Shown here: positions 16,044 to 25,048 of the stretch, piece after piece | Layout: every line of letters begins with the position of its first letter | How positions within the stretch are numbered: the first letter of the stretch is position 1 | Assembly: GCA_015069045.1 (NCBI GenBank) | Contig: SVJJ01000007.1 | Location: 1-64,000, forward strand | From: Oscillospiraceae bacterium | GTDB taxonomy: Bacteria; Bacillota; Clostridia; UBA1381; UBA9506 | Reading direction: 5' to 3' | Length of the DNA: 64,000 nt | The notes under the pieces: generated by a model | The model's database searches: none | The model's input: only the letters and a program-made list of their open reading frames with translations | Told to the model about the DNA's origin: nothing | Program-made: the position numbers and the translations under genes

Positions 16044-16583
16044 ATGGCAAACGACAGCATGCAATTTATATCGGATTCAAGAGAGGAAAACTGGAATTTA
16101 AACGACCCTAGAACAACTCCCTCCCCTCAAACAGAGGATGGTACTGTGGACTTGGGGGATACATATCCCATTCCTGTTGCAGAAATCAGTGCTGCGTCTA
16201 ATCGAAGCGCTAACATGCAACAACAAAATGAAACAGGAGGATTTCGTCCTCAGGAACCGCAAAACGTTGTAGGTAATCCCCAAAACAACGAGGAAGTATA
16301 CTTAGGCTCCTTCCAGGCCGTTTTGGCAAACAATTTGGGTTATTATGTTGTGATTGACTTTTTAATTGGCACAACGGAACTCACCAGTCGCGCCGGCATT
16401 CTCTACGCCGTTGGAAACAACTTTGTAACACTTTACGAACCGGATACCAACCAGTATATTGTGTGTGATTTATATTCTGTTAAGTTTGTTACCTTCTATC
16501 GAACAGACCCCAGGACGCAAAACACGCAAAATGATATGTATTATACCCGTAATCGCAACAATCGAAATACTCGTATGTATTAA
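16044..16583 (+). CDS. gerQ: GerQ-like spore coat protein
   Basis: 179 residues. The first ~90 residues are polar, low-complexity and rich in Q, N, P and S. The conserved GerQ-type domain follows: EVYLGSFQAVLANNLGYYVV, a middle with SRAGILYAVGNNFVTLYEP, and YSVKFVTFY. The tail is rich in asparagine, arginine and tyrosine (YYTRNRNNRNT), typical of coat proteins that become cross-linked. It starts 35 bases after cwlJ with AAAGGAA upstream. In the Bacillus cereus group cwlJ and gerQ form a bicistron and GerQ retains CwlJ in the coat; the same pairing here supports both calls. Confidence 0.85.
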   Translation: MANDSMQFISDSREENWNLNDPRTTPSPQTEDGTVDLGDTYPIPVAEISAASNRSANMQQQNETGGFRPQEPQNVVGNPQNNEEVYLGSFQAVLANNLGYYVVIDFLIGTTELTSRAGILYAVGNNFVTLYEPDTNQYIVCDLYSVKFVTFYRTDPRTQNTQNDMYYTRNRNNRNTRMY

Positions 16584-16592
16584 TGCATACAA

Positions 16593-16634
16593 CAAGGGCT
16601 GTAGCAAAACAAGTTTGTTTTACTACAGCCCTTG
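16593..16634. terminator. 42-bp near-perfect palindrome, bidirectional terminator
   Basis: 21-base arms with one mismatch and a G-T centre; the left arm starts CAAGGGCTGTAGCAAAAC. It lies between the convergent gerQ and rubrerythrin genes. Its outer arm matches the terminator at 59316 (GGGCTGTAGCAAA) and its core resembles those at 6244 and 15434. Confidence 0.75.
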
Positions 16635-16647
16635 ACACTAAAAAATA

Positions 16648-17181
16648 TTAGTAATTTCTTTTTCTCATTTCAAAGTAACTTTGGGGATGTGCACACACCG
16701 GACAAATTTCAGGTGCTTTTTTACCAACCACCAGGTGACCGCAATTACGGCACTCCCACATAATTTCTTCGCTCTTTTCGAACACGGCCTTCATTTCCAC
16801 ATTGTTAAGTAATGCACGATAACGTTCCTCGTGAGCTTTTTCAATTTTTGCAACCATGCGGAATTGAGCTGCCAAAGTCGTAAAGCCTTCCTCTTCTGCC
16901 TCTTTAGCAAACCGATCGTACATATCGGTCCACTCGTAATTTTCACCTTCCGCCGCGTGCAATAAATTCTCAGCCGTAGTGCCTAATTCCCCCAGGGCCT
17001 TAAACCACAACTTAGCATGCTCCTTTTCATTAGAGGCCGTTTCCTCAAAAATTGCCGCAATCTGCTGAAAGCCTTCCTTTTTGGCTACTGATGCAAAATA
17101 TGTATATTTATTTCTTGCCTGACTTTCACCAGCAAAAGCCTCCATTAGATTTTTTTCTGTACGACTTCCTTTTAATTCCAT
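16648..17181 (-). CDS. rbr: rubrerythrin
   Basis: 177 residues. The N-terminal ferritin-like four-helix domain carries the di-iron ligands in the usual settings ([11 protein letters not shown] near the start; [27 protein letters not shown]). The C-terminal rubredoxin-like domain has CRNCGH and [12 protein letters not shown]. It reduces hydrogen peroxide in anaerobes. AGGAGG precedes ATG 17181. It follows hpf by 30 bases on the same strand with no terminator between, so the two stress genes are likely read together. Confidence 0.96.
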   Translation of the reverse strand: MELKGSRTEKNLMEAFAGESQARNKYTYFASVAKKEGFQQIAAIFEETASNEKEHAKLWFKALGELGTTAENLLHAAEGENYEWTDMYDRFAKEAEEEGFTTLAAQFRMVAKIEKAHEERYRALLNNVEMKAVFEKSEEIMWECRNCGHLVVGKKAPEICPVCAHPQSYFEMRKRNY

Positions 17182-17211
17182 ATTTATAATACCTCCTCAT
17201 AAAATAGATAC

Positions 17212-17748
17212 TTAAATTATTTCAATTAAGCCATAGTCACCGCTTTTACGCTTATACACAATATTAGGTTCTCCAGATTCTGCATTGTTAAAAATGTAAA
17301 ACTGATGTCCCAAAAGATTCATCTGTAAAATAGCCTCCTCTGCGCTCATTGGCTTGGTGGCAAAGCGTTTTTTCCTCACAATTTTAAATTCTGTTTCCTC
17401 TTCAACGGTCTCCCCATAAGGAATCTGCTCCAAAGCGGCTGCTTCAAATGTTTCTTTTTTCAGTTTTTTCTCAATTCTTGTCTTATGCTTACGAAGCTGA
17501 CGCTCTAAAATATCTACCGCATTATCAATGCTCACATACATATCGTCAGTGGCTTCCTCAACACGCACCAACAAGCTTCCTGAATATACAGTTGCCTCTA
17601 CCACTTGCTTTTCACGTTGTACTGAAAGGGTTACCGTAGCTTCTGTTTCCCTATGAAAATATCTGTCCAGTTTGCTGAAACGGTCCTCAACCCTATTTTT
17701 TAAAGCCTGTGTTAACTCAATTTGTTTACCTGTCATCGTTAATTTCAT
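17212..17748 (-). CDS. hpf: ribosome hibernation promoting factor, long form
   Basis: 178 residues from ATG 17748 (AAAGGAG upstream). The N-terminal S30AE/RaiA domain (KLTMTGKQIELTQALKNRV, DRYFHRETEATVTL) binds the 30S subunit. The C-terminal dimerisation domain (KPMSAEEAILQMNLLGHQFYIFNN ... NIVYKRKSGDYGLIEI) pairs two ribosomes into inactive 100S particles. The two-domain form is standard in Firmicutes. It heads hpf-rbr. Its promoter has a perfect 16-bp palindrome filling the -35/-10 spacer. Confidence 0.96.
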   Translation of the reverse strand: MKLTMTGKQIELTQALKNRVEDRFSKLDRYFHRETEATVTLSVQREKQVVEATVYSGSLLVRVEEATDDMYVSIDNAVDILERQLRKHKTRIEKKLKKETFEAAALEQIPYGETVEEETEFKIVRKKRFATKPMSAEEAILQMNLLGHQFYIFNNAESGEPNIVYKRKSGDYGLIEII

Positions 17749-17771
17749 ACGGATCCGCTCCTTTGTCATAT

Positions 17772-17800
17772 ATTATAGCAAGGGACATCCCTTGTATATG
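17772..17800 (-). promoter_or_regulatory. hpf promoter with palindrome in the spacer
   Basis: The minus-strand -10 TATAAT is at 17772-17777. The 17-base spacer is almost filled by CAAGGGACATCCCTTG (17779-17794), a perfect palindrome apart from its two centre bases CA. The -35 position reads CATATA, a poor match. A weak -35 with a dyad in the spacer suggests regulation by a DNA-binding protein. Confidence 0.6.
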
Positions 17801-17889
17801 CTATATACCCAGCTTTTCCTTTCCTTAAACATCTTTTTTCATTTTACAGGAACTTTTTTCATATAGTATATCGAAAGGAGTGACCTACC

Positions 17890-19023
17890 ATGAAATCCTT
17901 ATGTCTTTTGCTTTCTACCATGTTGCTAGTCTGCTGTTTACCTGTTTCTGTCAATGCCATAAATCTTTCGGCTCAATATGCCTGTGTAATGGATGCGCAA
18001 ACCGGCCGTGTGCTCTACGAAAAAAATGCTTACGAGCCACATTCCATGGCCAGCACCACTAAAATCATGACAGCTCTTTTAGCTCTGGAGAATACATCGC
18101 AAAATGAAACTGTTACGGTAAGCTCCCACGCTGCTGGTACGGAGGGGTCCAGCATTTATTTAAAAACAGGGGAAGTCCTTCCCATGGAGGATTTATTGTA
18201 TGGTCTTATGCTGGAATCCGGTAATGATGCCGCTATTGCCATTGCAGAACATGTAGGAGGCAGCGTTGAACATTTTGCCGATATGATGACCAAACGCGCT
18301 CATGAAATTGGCGCCAAAAACACACAGTTTAAAAATCCAAATGGTTTAGATGAAGATGGACATTTCACAACTGCCTATGACCTGGCTCTCATTACTCGCA
18401 CTGCCCTTTTAAACCCGCGTTTTGTTGAAATTGTATCCACCAAACAAAAATCTGTACCCGTTTCTGAAACCAGCATAGCCCGCAGTTTTTACAATCATAA
18501 TAAGCTTTTATCCCTGTATCCCGGTTGCATAGGTGTAAAAACAGGCTTTACCAAAAAAACCGGTCGTTGTTTGGTTTCAGCAGCCAGGCGCGATCATGTA
18601 ACCGCTATTTGTGTTACCTTAAATGCACCAAACGATTGGAATGACCACAAAGTCATGTTAGACTATGCTTTTAGTTGTATAGAGGCTCGTCCCTTAGTTT
18701 TACACGATATGGTTTTAAAAACAATTCCAATAAAAAATGCGAATATAAAGGCCATGGATTTGTTGGCAACAGAAGATTTTTACTTTCCTTTTACCGAAGA
18801 GGAGGGACTGAGCAAAATAAAATTGGATTACCTAATCCCTACCCCTCCCGCACTGCCAATTACAGCTGGAACCCCCATGGGCAGGTTACGTATTTTTTAC
18901 GATGAACAGCTTATAGAAGAAATGGATTTGGTAGCAGGTATTGATGCTGTATATACCCCAACACCCAAGTTAAATATATGGGAAAATTTCTGCAAGATAT
19001 GGTTGAAGTTCCAGGAAAGATAG
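17890..19023 (+). CDS. dacF: D-alanyl-D-alanine carboxypeptidase (PBP5/DacF type)
   Basis: 377 residues. A signal peptide covers about residues 1-23 (LCLLLSTMLLVCCLPVSVNA). The penicillin-binding core has SxxK at S55-TT-K58, SGN at 110-112, and KTG in GCIGVKTGFTKK. A C-terminal beta-rich domain (about 265-355) and a short amphipathic tail (NIWENFCKIWLKFQ) follow, as in low-molecular-mass PBPs that sit on the membrane outer face. It trims the terminal D-alanine from peptidoglycan stem peptides. AAAGGAG precedes ATG 17890. Vegetative DacA and sporulation DacF cannot be separated here; the symbol is by similarity. Confidence 0.92.
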   Translation: MKSLCLLLSTMLLVCCLPVSVNAINLSAQYACVMDAQTGRVLYEKNAYEPHSMASTTKIMTALLALENTSQNETVTVSSHAAGTEGSSIYLKTGEVLPMEDLLYGLMLESGNDAAIAIAEHVGGSVEHFADMMTKRAHEIGAKNTQFKNPNGLDEDGHFTTAYDLALITRTALLNPRFVEIVSTKQKSVPVSETSIARSFYNHNKLLSLYPGCIGVKTGFTKKTGRCLVSAARRDHVTAICVTLNAPNDWNDHKVMLDYAFSCIEARPLVLHDMVLKTIPIKNANIKAMDLLATEDFYFPFTEEEGLSKIKLDYLIPTPPALPITAGTPMGRLRIFYDEQLIEEMDLVAGIDAVYTPTPKLNIWENFCKIWLKFQER

Positions 19024-19031
19024 TGTATAAT
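19003..19031 (+). promoter_or_regulatory. rluB promoter inside the end of dacF
   Basis: TTGAAG (19003-19008), 17 bases, TATAAT (19026-19031), starting within the last codons of dacF. Confidence 0.75.
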
Positions 19032-19067
19032 AATACAAAAGATAATGACGTTAGAAAGGGAGAGACC

Positions 19068-19811
19068 ATGGCAGAAGAAATGCGACTGCAAAAATTTTTA
19101 GCACTGTGTGGCGTAGCGTCCAGACGGGCTGCTGAAACTTTAATGGCCCAGGGCCGTGTTTCTGTAAACGGTATTCCCGCTCAAACACCGGGGTGTAAAA
19201 TTAATCCTGAAATAGATTCCATTTGCGTGGACCAAAAACCAATTCATCTCCCTGAGAAAAAAGTATATATCATGTTGCATAAGCCCGCAGGCTATGTTAC
19301 AACGACTAAAGATAATTTTCAGCGCAAAACGGTATTGGATTTAATTCCTGAGGATTTAGGTCGCCTGTATCCCGTTGGCCGTTTGGATTATGATTCTTGC
19401 GGCCTTTTACTGTTAACCAATGATGGTGATTTAACCCAACGACTCACCCATCCTCGTCACGAAATTTCTAAAACCTATAAGGCACTTGTTGCTGGCAGAC
19501 CCTCTGCTCATGCATTACAAACCCTACGGGACGGTCTCCTCATAGATGGTCGCCGCACCCATCCTGCTCACATTGTTTTGCAGGATACAGCGGGCAAAAA
19601 CACACGCCTTTTAATTACCATTCATGAAGGGCGCAATCGTCAGGTGCGTAAAATGTGTTCTGCTGTGGGGCATGCTGTTATCAGCCTATGTCGCATAGCT
19701 GAGGGGCCTGTGCAACTGGGGGATTTGCCGGAGGGTACATGGCGACATTTAACGGATGACGAAATCAGCTTACTGGGAGGTTCTGCATATGCTGACCATT
19801 CAAAAAATTGA
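19068..19811 (+). CDS. rluB: pseudouridine synthase, RluB/RsuA family
   Basis: 247 residues from ATG 19068 (GAAAGGGAGAGACC). The N-terminal S4 RNA-binding domain (RLQKFLALCGVASRRAAETL, GRVSVNG) is followed by the synthase domain with the catalytic aspartate in GRLDYDSCGLLLLTNDGDL, and a C-terminal GRNRQVRKM. It makes pseudouridine in 23S or 16S rRNA. It has its own promoter inside dacF and overlaps the next gene by 23 bases, so translation of the two is coupled. RsuA and RluB are hard to tell apart by eye; the Firmicute context near dacF and spmA/B-like genes favours RluB. Confidence 0.92.
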   Translation: MAEEMRLQKFLALCGVASRRAAETLMAQGRVSVNGIPAQTPGCKINPEIDSICVDQKPIHLPEKKVYIMLHKPAGYVTTTKDNFQRKTVLDLIPEDLGRLYPVGRLDYDSCGLLLLTNDGDLTQRLTHPRHEISKTYKALVAGRPSAHALQTLRDGLLIDGRRTHPAHIVLQDTAGKNTRLLITIHEGRNRQVRKMCSAVGHAVISLCRIAEGPVQLGDLPEGTWRHLTDDEISLLGGSAYADHSKN

Positions 19812-20157
19812 TGATACACAAGTGATTACTGCATACATAAACAAGAATAAATTACCGGACATGGCCGGGCACCATCAATATATGGCTCTCTATGATGGGG
19901 ATGCGCTATGTGGTTTAGGTGCACTATCTTTAGTGGGTACGAAGGTTTATATGAATTTAGTGCACACATCTTCCGGAAATGCTTTCAATCACAGCCTGGC
20001 CAAAGCCCTTTTGAATATGGCCGATTTGCGTGGTATTAAAACCATTTACGGCTCAAACCTCGCACTTAGCGAGCTTTATACAGCTTTGCGCTTTACGAAA
20101 GAAAAGGAAGAATATGTTCTTCGCTTGGAGGGCTACTTTACCGTCGCTTGTGATTAA
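19789..20157 (+). CDS. small GNAT-like hypothetical protein
   Basis: 122 residues from ATG 19789 (GGGAGG 8 bases upstream, inside rluB). The layout of strands and helices, with a GDALCGLGALSLVG strand pair, an N-x-S-L-A-KALLNMADLRG helix, and a final RLEGYF, reads like a shortened acetyltransferase fold. The canonical acetyl-CoA loop (Q/RxxGxG/A) is not clear, so catalytic activity is doubtful. The translational overlap with rluB suggests a role connected with ribosome modification. I am unsure of the family. Confidence 0.55.
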   Translation: MLTIQKIDDTQVITAYINKNKLPDMAGHHQYMALYDGDALCGLGALSLVGTKVYMNLVHTSSGNAFNHSLAKALLNMADLRGIKTIYGSNLALSELYTALRFTKEKEEYVLRLEGYFTVACD

Positions 20158-20182
20158 TGCCGCAATTTTTTTTGTAAAATAA

Positions 20183-20217
20183 AGGGTGCTAAATCAACGA
20201 TTTAGCACCCTGTTTTT
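20183..20217. terminator. bidirectional terminator
   Basis: AGGGTGCTAAATC and GATTTAGCACCCT (20183-20211) with a 3-base loop, then TGTTTTTT. Lies between convergent genes. Confidence 0.85.
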
Positions 20218-21233
20218 TATTCCAGCACATACACACGAGCCATACGGCGGCCAAAACGATAACATTCGGAGGTGGTGTTATAAAATAAATCAATTCTGTT
20301 TCCCTTGATGGCACCACCCGTATCTCCGGCAATAGCATAGCCATATACCCAGGAACCATCAACAGATTCTATATATAGCTTAGAACCTAATGGAATCACC
20401 CGTGGGTCAACCGCAATAACACCATAAGCTGCAGGCCGGCCGGAAGCCGTTATGGAACCAACATTAAAGCTATAGGCCGTTGCACTACAATCAATAACCT
20501 GTTTAACCTTAAGCTCGGAAGCTGAAGCCGCTACAATCTTGTTGCCTTGAACACCTTTTTCTACCACTTTGTCTACGGCAGCTTGATGGATTACCGTAGA
20601 AAGAACATCACGGGAAATTTCTACACCATCACGGGTAATCACCTTATATGTTACGGTTTCACTACCGTCGCTTCCTTCTTGAATAATAGCTGAATATGTG
20701 GCAGATTGCGCATAATTCGGTCGAACAATTTCCGCATAGGGAATAACTTCCGTTCGTGTTTCCTCAAAAACACGAACACGATTAATTTGCACACACATGC
20801 CTTCCGTTACGGGGGTTTCTAAATACGGATCAATTTCATCATAGGTATCCAAGGTAATATCCCACTCAGCAAGGGCCTCAGATAAAATGGGCGCACAACT
20901 GTATATATCTCGAACCGTTCCATCTACAGAAACCACAATCTTTTTCCCACGCTCAATAGAAATGGTATCATGATTTCTCAAAATCGAATCTAAAGGCGCA
21001 GAAATTCTATCACCTGCACGCAAGGTAATGTCCTGCTCTGTTAATAATTCCTCTAAGTAAATACGGCTTGTGGTAACCTGCATTTTATTTTCGTCATCAA
21101 TCAAGGTAATTTCTTTTGTAAATACAAAACCAAATAAGGTTAAGCTGACAACACATAGCAACAATAAAATACCGGCTGTAATAAAAATGCTTCGTCTGGC
21201 TGTTGTATCTCCGGTCTTTTGTTTCATCCACAT
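20217..21233 (-). CDS. secreted 3D/G5 domain cell-wall protein (YabE-like)
   Basis: 338 residues from ATG 21233. One N-terminal membrane helix (FITAGILLLLCVVSLTLFGFVF) anchors or exports it. Two DUF348 repeats follow (about 45-160: VTTSRIYLEELLTEQDITL and DIYSCAPILSEALAEWDITL), then a G5 domain (EETRTEVIPYAEI, YKVITRDGV). The C-terminal 3D domain has the conserved aspartates: DCSATAYS, IAVDPRVIPLGSKLYI, AGDTGGAIKGNRIDLF. This is the layout of Bacillus YabE and related putative lytic transglycosylases that cut peptidoglycan. Its promoter is about 110 bases upstream. Unlike in Bacillus, it is not next to rnmV-ksgA. Confidence 0.9.
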   Translation of the reverse strand: MWMKQKTGDTTARRSIFITAGILLLLCVVSLTLFGFVFTKEITLIDDENKMQVTTSRIYLEELLTEQDITLRAGDRISAPLDSILRNHDTISIERGKKIVVSVDGTVRDIYSCAPILSEALAEWDITLDTYDEIDPYLETPVTEGMCVQINRVRVFEETRTEVIPYAEIVRPNYAQSATYSAIIQEGSDGSETVTYKVITRDGVEISRDVLSTVIHQAAVDKVVEKGVQGNKIVAASASELKVKQVIDCSATAYSFNVGSITASGRPAAYGVIAVDPRVIPLGSKLYIESVDGSWVYGYAIAGDTGGAIKGNRIDLFYNTTSECYRFGRRMARVYVLE

Positions 21234-21343
21234 GTTCTGCACACTTCCTTTCTCTTTTACTATATGAAAAAGAGTTACAAATATTCACAGAAATTATAAC
21301 ATAATTGTTACAAAATTGTTTCGTTTTTTTGCGAACAGGGACT

Positions 21344-21372
21344 ATTATAAAATATTTTTGGTCAAAAGTCAA
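21344..21372 (-). promoter_or_regulatory. promoter of the 3D/G5 protein gene
   Basis: Minus strand TTGACT (21367-21372), 17 bases, TATAAT (21344-21349). The leader of about 100 bases contains GTTACAAA twice on the plus strand (near 21274 and 21307) but no recognisable riboswitch. Confidence 0.7.
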
Positions 21373-21612
21373 ACTTTTTTATGTATTTAAGCAAAAAACA
21401 TTCATAAAAACTTTTCCATATTTATTACAAAATTATATTAAAACCCTTGCAGCAAGTAGAAAATCATCTTTTACAACTAAAATGATTATTTTTTCTGCAT
21501 TTTTTCGTTTTTTGCTTTATTTTATTGACCAAAAACCGTTTTTGTGATAAAATATAAGATAAATTTTTGGATATTTTACAACTAGACACACGCATAATAA
21601 GGAGGGAAAATC
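21373..21612. other. divergent AT-rich intergenic region before addB
   Basis: Together with 21234-21372 this makes a 379-base gap holding only the two divergent promoters and leaders. The short open frames here have no ribosome sites. I see no RNA gene or structured element. Confidence 0.5.
21525..21553 (+). promoter_or_regulatory. addB promoter
   Basis: TTGACC (21525-21530), 17 bases, TAAAAT (21548-21553) with an extended TGA. Confidence 0.7.
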
Positions 21613-24600
21613 ATGGCGCTTACTATTGTTTATGGCGAAGCCGGTACAGGAAAAAGTACCTACTGCACAGAGGCAATGCTTTCTTTGCATCGCCAAGGCC
21701 ATAAGGTACTGATGATTGTCCCTGAACAATATGCTCATATTGCCGAATCTGCTTTGGCCGAAAAAAATGGCTATACTTCTGACGAAATCCAAGTCACCTC
21801 CTTTAAACGATTAGCACAGAAAACATTGCGTAAGGCTGGCATGTTGAATGAGACCGTAAGCAACATTGGTAAAAGTATTATGCTGTCTAAAGCAATTCTT
21901 CACGCAGAAAAATCCTTAACCTTGTACCGCAGAGCTGCGGAAAAACCGGGTTTTTCCGATGCCATGCTCTCTTTTATAGCTGAGTGTAAACGTTCTGCTG
22001 TGACCCCAAAGCAACTGACAGGAGACACTTTGGGTCAAAACCCTCATTTATTAATGAAGCTTTCAGAATTATCTGTTTTATATGATGGCTATCAACAGGC
22101 CTTACATGCCAAATGCATTGATGATGAAGATTATGTGACCCTGTTGGCTACTCATATTCCTAACACGACACTTTTTCGTGGTCAACACATATTTATTGAT
22201 GAATTTTTCCGTTTCACCCCTGCTGAACTTGCTTGTATTCGCGCGTTTTGTCTGGCCGGTGCCGACCTTTGGATAACCTTGGGTACTGCTAATGCTAACA
22301 CAACCGGTATTTTTGAACCGGTGCAAGCTACAGCAGGGCAGCTGACAGATATAGCAAGAGAAACAAATATCCCTTTGAGAAAGCCCGTATATTTAACGGA
22401 AAAGCATCGTTTTGCCCAATCACCCGAACTTGCTCACCTTGAGGCAGAGCTTTACCACTATCCCTATGGCACATATCCCCATGCAACAAAAAACATTTCC
22501 TTATATATAGCACCGGACCCGTATACCGAAGTCCAGGCTGTGGCAACAGCCATTTGCCGTACGGTGTCTGAGTTGGATTTACATTATCGGGATATCGCTG
22601 TTATTGCAGGTGATGTTGAATTATACAGCGATTTAATTAAAATTGTATTTCCTACCTATAATATCCCTGTTTTTATTGACCAAAAACGACCGCTCCTATC
22701 CCACCCCATGATTGTTATGCTCTTTTCCTTGCTGCAATTAATGACGGACGGGTTAGAAACCGAGACCTTGTTGGCCTATTGCAAAACCGGATATGTGGGT
22801 CTCTCCATAGAAGAAACGGATATTTTAGAAAATTTTGCTTTGTCAGGTCGGTTAAAAAAGCAGGATTGGTTAGATGACAAACGATTTTTGCAACAAGCTG
22901 ATTCCGTTTTTCATCAGACCGAAAGTTACGAGGAAACCGACGAAAAGAAAGCAGAGGAGCTTCTTGGTCTGCGTAACCGTCTGCTTGATCCCTTATTGGC
23001 TCTTCGCACAAGACTTGCCCAAAGTCGTTTAGTCTCAGACAGAGCCGCATCTATTTTTTCTTTTTTTGAGGATGTTGGTCTATATCAAACTGTGGAAGCT
23101 GAGGTCAACCGTTTTTCAGAACGTGGCGAATTGCAACAAGCCCGGGAACACGGTGAAATTTATAACTTACTAATCACGGTTTTAGATGAGCTTGTTCGTT
23201 GTATGGGAGAAGAAAAAATAGGCTTGCGTCGTTTGTGCACCATTATAACAGCAGGCCTGTCACAATGCGAAATTGCTACCATCCCCCCCGGAAACGACCA
23301 AGTGTTATTTGGTGATATTGGCCGTTCTTTAATTAAAAATGTGAAGGCCCTGTTTGTGATTGGTGCTAATGATGATGCCTTTCCTGCTCCACCTCCAAAA
23401 GAAGGCTTATTAAAAGATGAGGAGCGTCGCTTGCTGGCACAAAACGGAATTAACCTGGGCCCCGACGGCAAAAAAATTGTTGTCCACAACCAATATCTTG
23501 TATATAATGGTTTAAACATCAGCAAACAAAGACTGTATATCAGCTATGCCGTAGCTGACCATGAGGGTAAAGGTCGACGGCCCTCCTCCCTAATCGGACG
23601 ATTACGGAAGATTTTTCCCATGTTGACTATCTCTGATAATATTTCAAATAGTCCAGAACCGGAAAAAATGGTGGCCGGCAAAGCCTCTGCCTGGCTATAT
23701 ATGCTGGAGCACTTTCACGAGGATACGCCAAGCATGGCTACCTTAAAAACAATGTTTGCCGGCGACGAGGAATATAAAAATGCTTATGACACACTAATGC
23801 GGGGTTGTTATTATACAAATTTAGTGGAAAATATGTCCCCTACTATGGCTCGCAATTTATATGGTACATCTCTTCGTGGAAGTGTGACCCAACTGGAGAC
23901 CTACAGCCGATGTCCTTTTTCTTACTTTTTACAATACGGTCTGAGGGCAAAGGAGCGCAAAATTTTAAAAATTGATGCGCCGGATATCGGTAGCTTACTC
24001 CATAAATTAGTTGAACTTGCTTCCCTTCAAATGCATCAAAATGGACAAAGTTTTGCAACATTGAACGAAACTACAGCTGCCCAATTAGCTGATCATACAG
24101 TGACACAACTGTTTTCTGATTTATTTATTACACACCTATACTCAGAGAATCGACTGGCTGCTCTAATGCGTAGGCTTAAGGCTCTGGTGACGAAAATGTT
24201 ATTAATCATCGGCACCCATGTGGCCCGTGGTATTTTTGAGCCTTGTGCATTTGAAGTTTCTTTTGGAGAAAATGGGGATTTGCCACCGGTAACGATAAAG
24301 CTGCCCACCGGGGAAACGATTACCCTATCCGGTCGTATTGACCGCATTGATACTCTACAACAAAATGGTTCCGTTTTTATTAAAATAATCGACTATAAAA
24401 CCGGTAATAAAAGTTTTCGATTAAGTGATGTATACAACAGTTTATCTTTACAGTTGGCAGTTTATCTAATCGCAGCAACCGAAGGCGGCGAAGCTCTATT
24501 TGGCAAAGAGCGCAAACCAGCGGGCATGTTTTATTTCCGCTTAGCTGATCAAACCATCGAGTCAACCTCGCATAATGCCGAGGAGGCACTTTTAAAGCAA

Positions 24601-24978
24601 TTTAAAATGAGCGGATTACTGTTAAAGGACATAGATATTGTACGGGCCATGGATAAAGGTATTCAAGGCTATTCTTCTATTTTGCCTGCCCGTATAAACA
24701 AAGACGGTACCTTATCTGACAGTAGTAGTAATTGTGCCACATTGCAGCAATTTAACCAGTTATCCCGTCACATTCAAAACACCGCCGGCGCCATTGGTCG
24801 AGAAATTTTGCAGGGAGGTGCCTCCATATTGCCTTGTAAAGACGGCCAAGGTCTTCCTTGCCGTTATTGTTGTTTCCATACGATTTGCGGTTTTGACCCG
24901 GCGAAAAACCCTTATCGAGTTGCGCCACCTCTACGAGATGAGTTTGTGTGGGAAAATCTTGAAAAAAATGCAGAATAA
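21613..24978 (+). CDS. addB: ATP-dependent helicase/nuclease subunit B
   Basis: 1121 residues, normal length. AddB is half of the AddAB enzyme that unwinds and resects double-strand breaks and recognises Chi. The N-terminal P-loop GEAGTGKST (8-16) is clear, with helicase-like remnants after it. The C-terminal RecB-type nuclease has GRIDRID and IIDYKTG. The four iron-sulfur cysteines are visible: one in YSRCPFSYFLQYG and three in the C-terminal CRYCCFHTICGFD. AAGGAGG precedes ATG. In most Firmicutes addA follows directly; here the next gene is coaX with its own promoter, so the partner subunit must be elsewhere. Confidence 0.96.
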   Translation: MALTIVYGEAGTGKSTYCTEAMLSLHRQGHKVLMIVPEQYAHIAESALAEKNGYTSDEIQVTSFKRLAQKTLRKAGMLNETVSNIGKSIMLSKAILHAEKSLTLYRRAAEKPGFSDAMLSFIAECKRSAVTPKQLTGDTLGQNPHLLMKLSELSVLYDGYQQALHAKCIDDEDYVTLLATHIPNTTLFRGQHIFIDEFFRFTPAELACIRAFCLAGADLWITLGTANANTTGIFEPVQATAGQLTDIARETNIPLRKPVYLTEKHRFAQSPELAHLEAELYHYPYGTYPHATKNISLYIAPDPYTEVQAVATAICRTVSELDLHYRDIAVIAGDVELYSDLIKIVFPTYNIPVFIDQKRPLLSHPMIVMLFSLLQLMTDGLETETLLAYCKTGYVGLSIEETDILENFALSGRLKKQDWLDDKRFLQQADSVFHQTESYEETDEKKAEELLGLRNRLLDPLLALRTRLAQSRLVSDRAASIFSFFEDVGLYQTVEAEVNRFSERGELQQAREHGEIYNLLITVLDELVRCMGEEKIGLRRLCTIITAGLSQCEIATIPPGNDQVLFGDIGRSLIKNVKALFVIGANDDAFPAPPPKEGLLKDEERRLLAQNGINLGPDGKKIVVHNQYLVYNGLNISKQRLYISYAVADHEGKGRRPSSLIGRLRKIFPMLTISDNISNSPEPEKMVAGKASAWLYMLEHFHEDTPSMATLKTMFAGDEEYKNAYDTLMRGCYYTNLVENMSPTMARNLYGTSLRGSVTQLETYSRCPFSYFLQYGLRAKERKILKIDAPDIGSLLHKLVELASLQMHQNGQSFATLNETTAAQLADHTVTQLFSDLFITHLYSENRLAALMRRLKALVTKMLLIIGTHVARGIFEPCAFEVSFGENGDLPPVTIKLPTGETITLSGRIDRIDTLQQNGSVFIKIIDYKTGNKSFRLSDVYNSLSLQLAVYLIAATEGGEALFGKERKPAGMFYFRLADQTIESTSHNAEEALLKQFKMSGLLLKDIDIVRAMDKGIQGYSSILPARINKDGTLSDSSSNCATLQQFNQLSRHIQNTAGAIGREILQGGASILPCKDGQGLPCRYCCFHTICGFDPAKNPYRVAPPLRDEFVWENLEKNAE

Positions 24979-24981
24979 AAT

Positions 24982-25010
24982 TTGACAACAGTTGGCGTAT
25001 ATGCTATAAT
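24982..25010 (+). promoter_or_regulatory. coaX promoter
   Basis: Full consensus TTGACA (24982-24987), 17 bases, TATAAT (25005-25010) with an extended TGC, directly after addB. Confidence 0.88.
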
Positions 25011-25048
25011 AAAGCCGTTGGCGACTTGTAGAAACAAGGAGAACGAAT

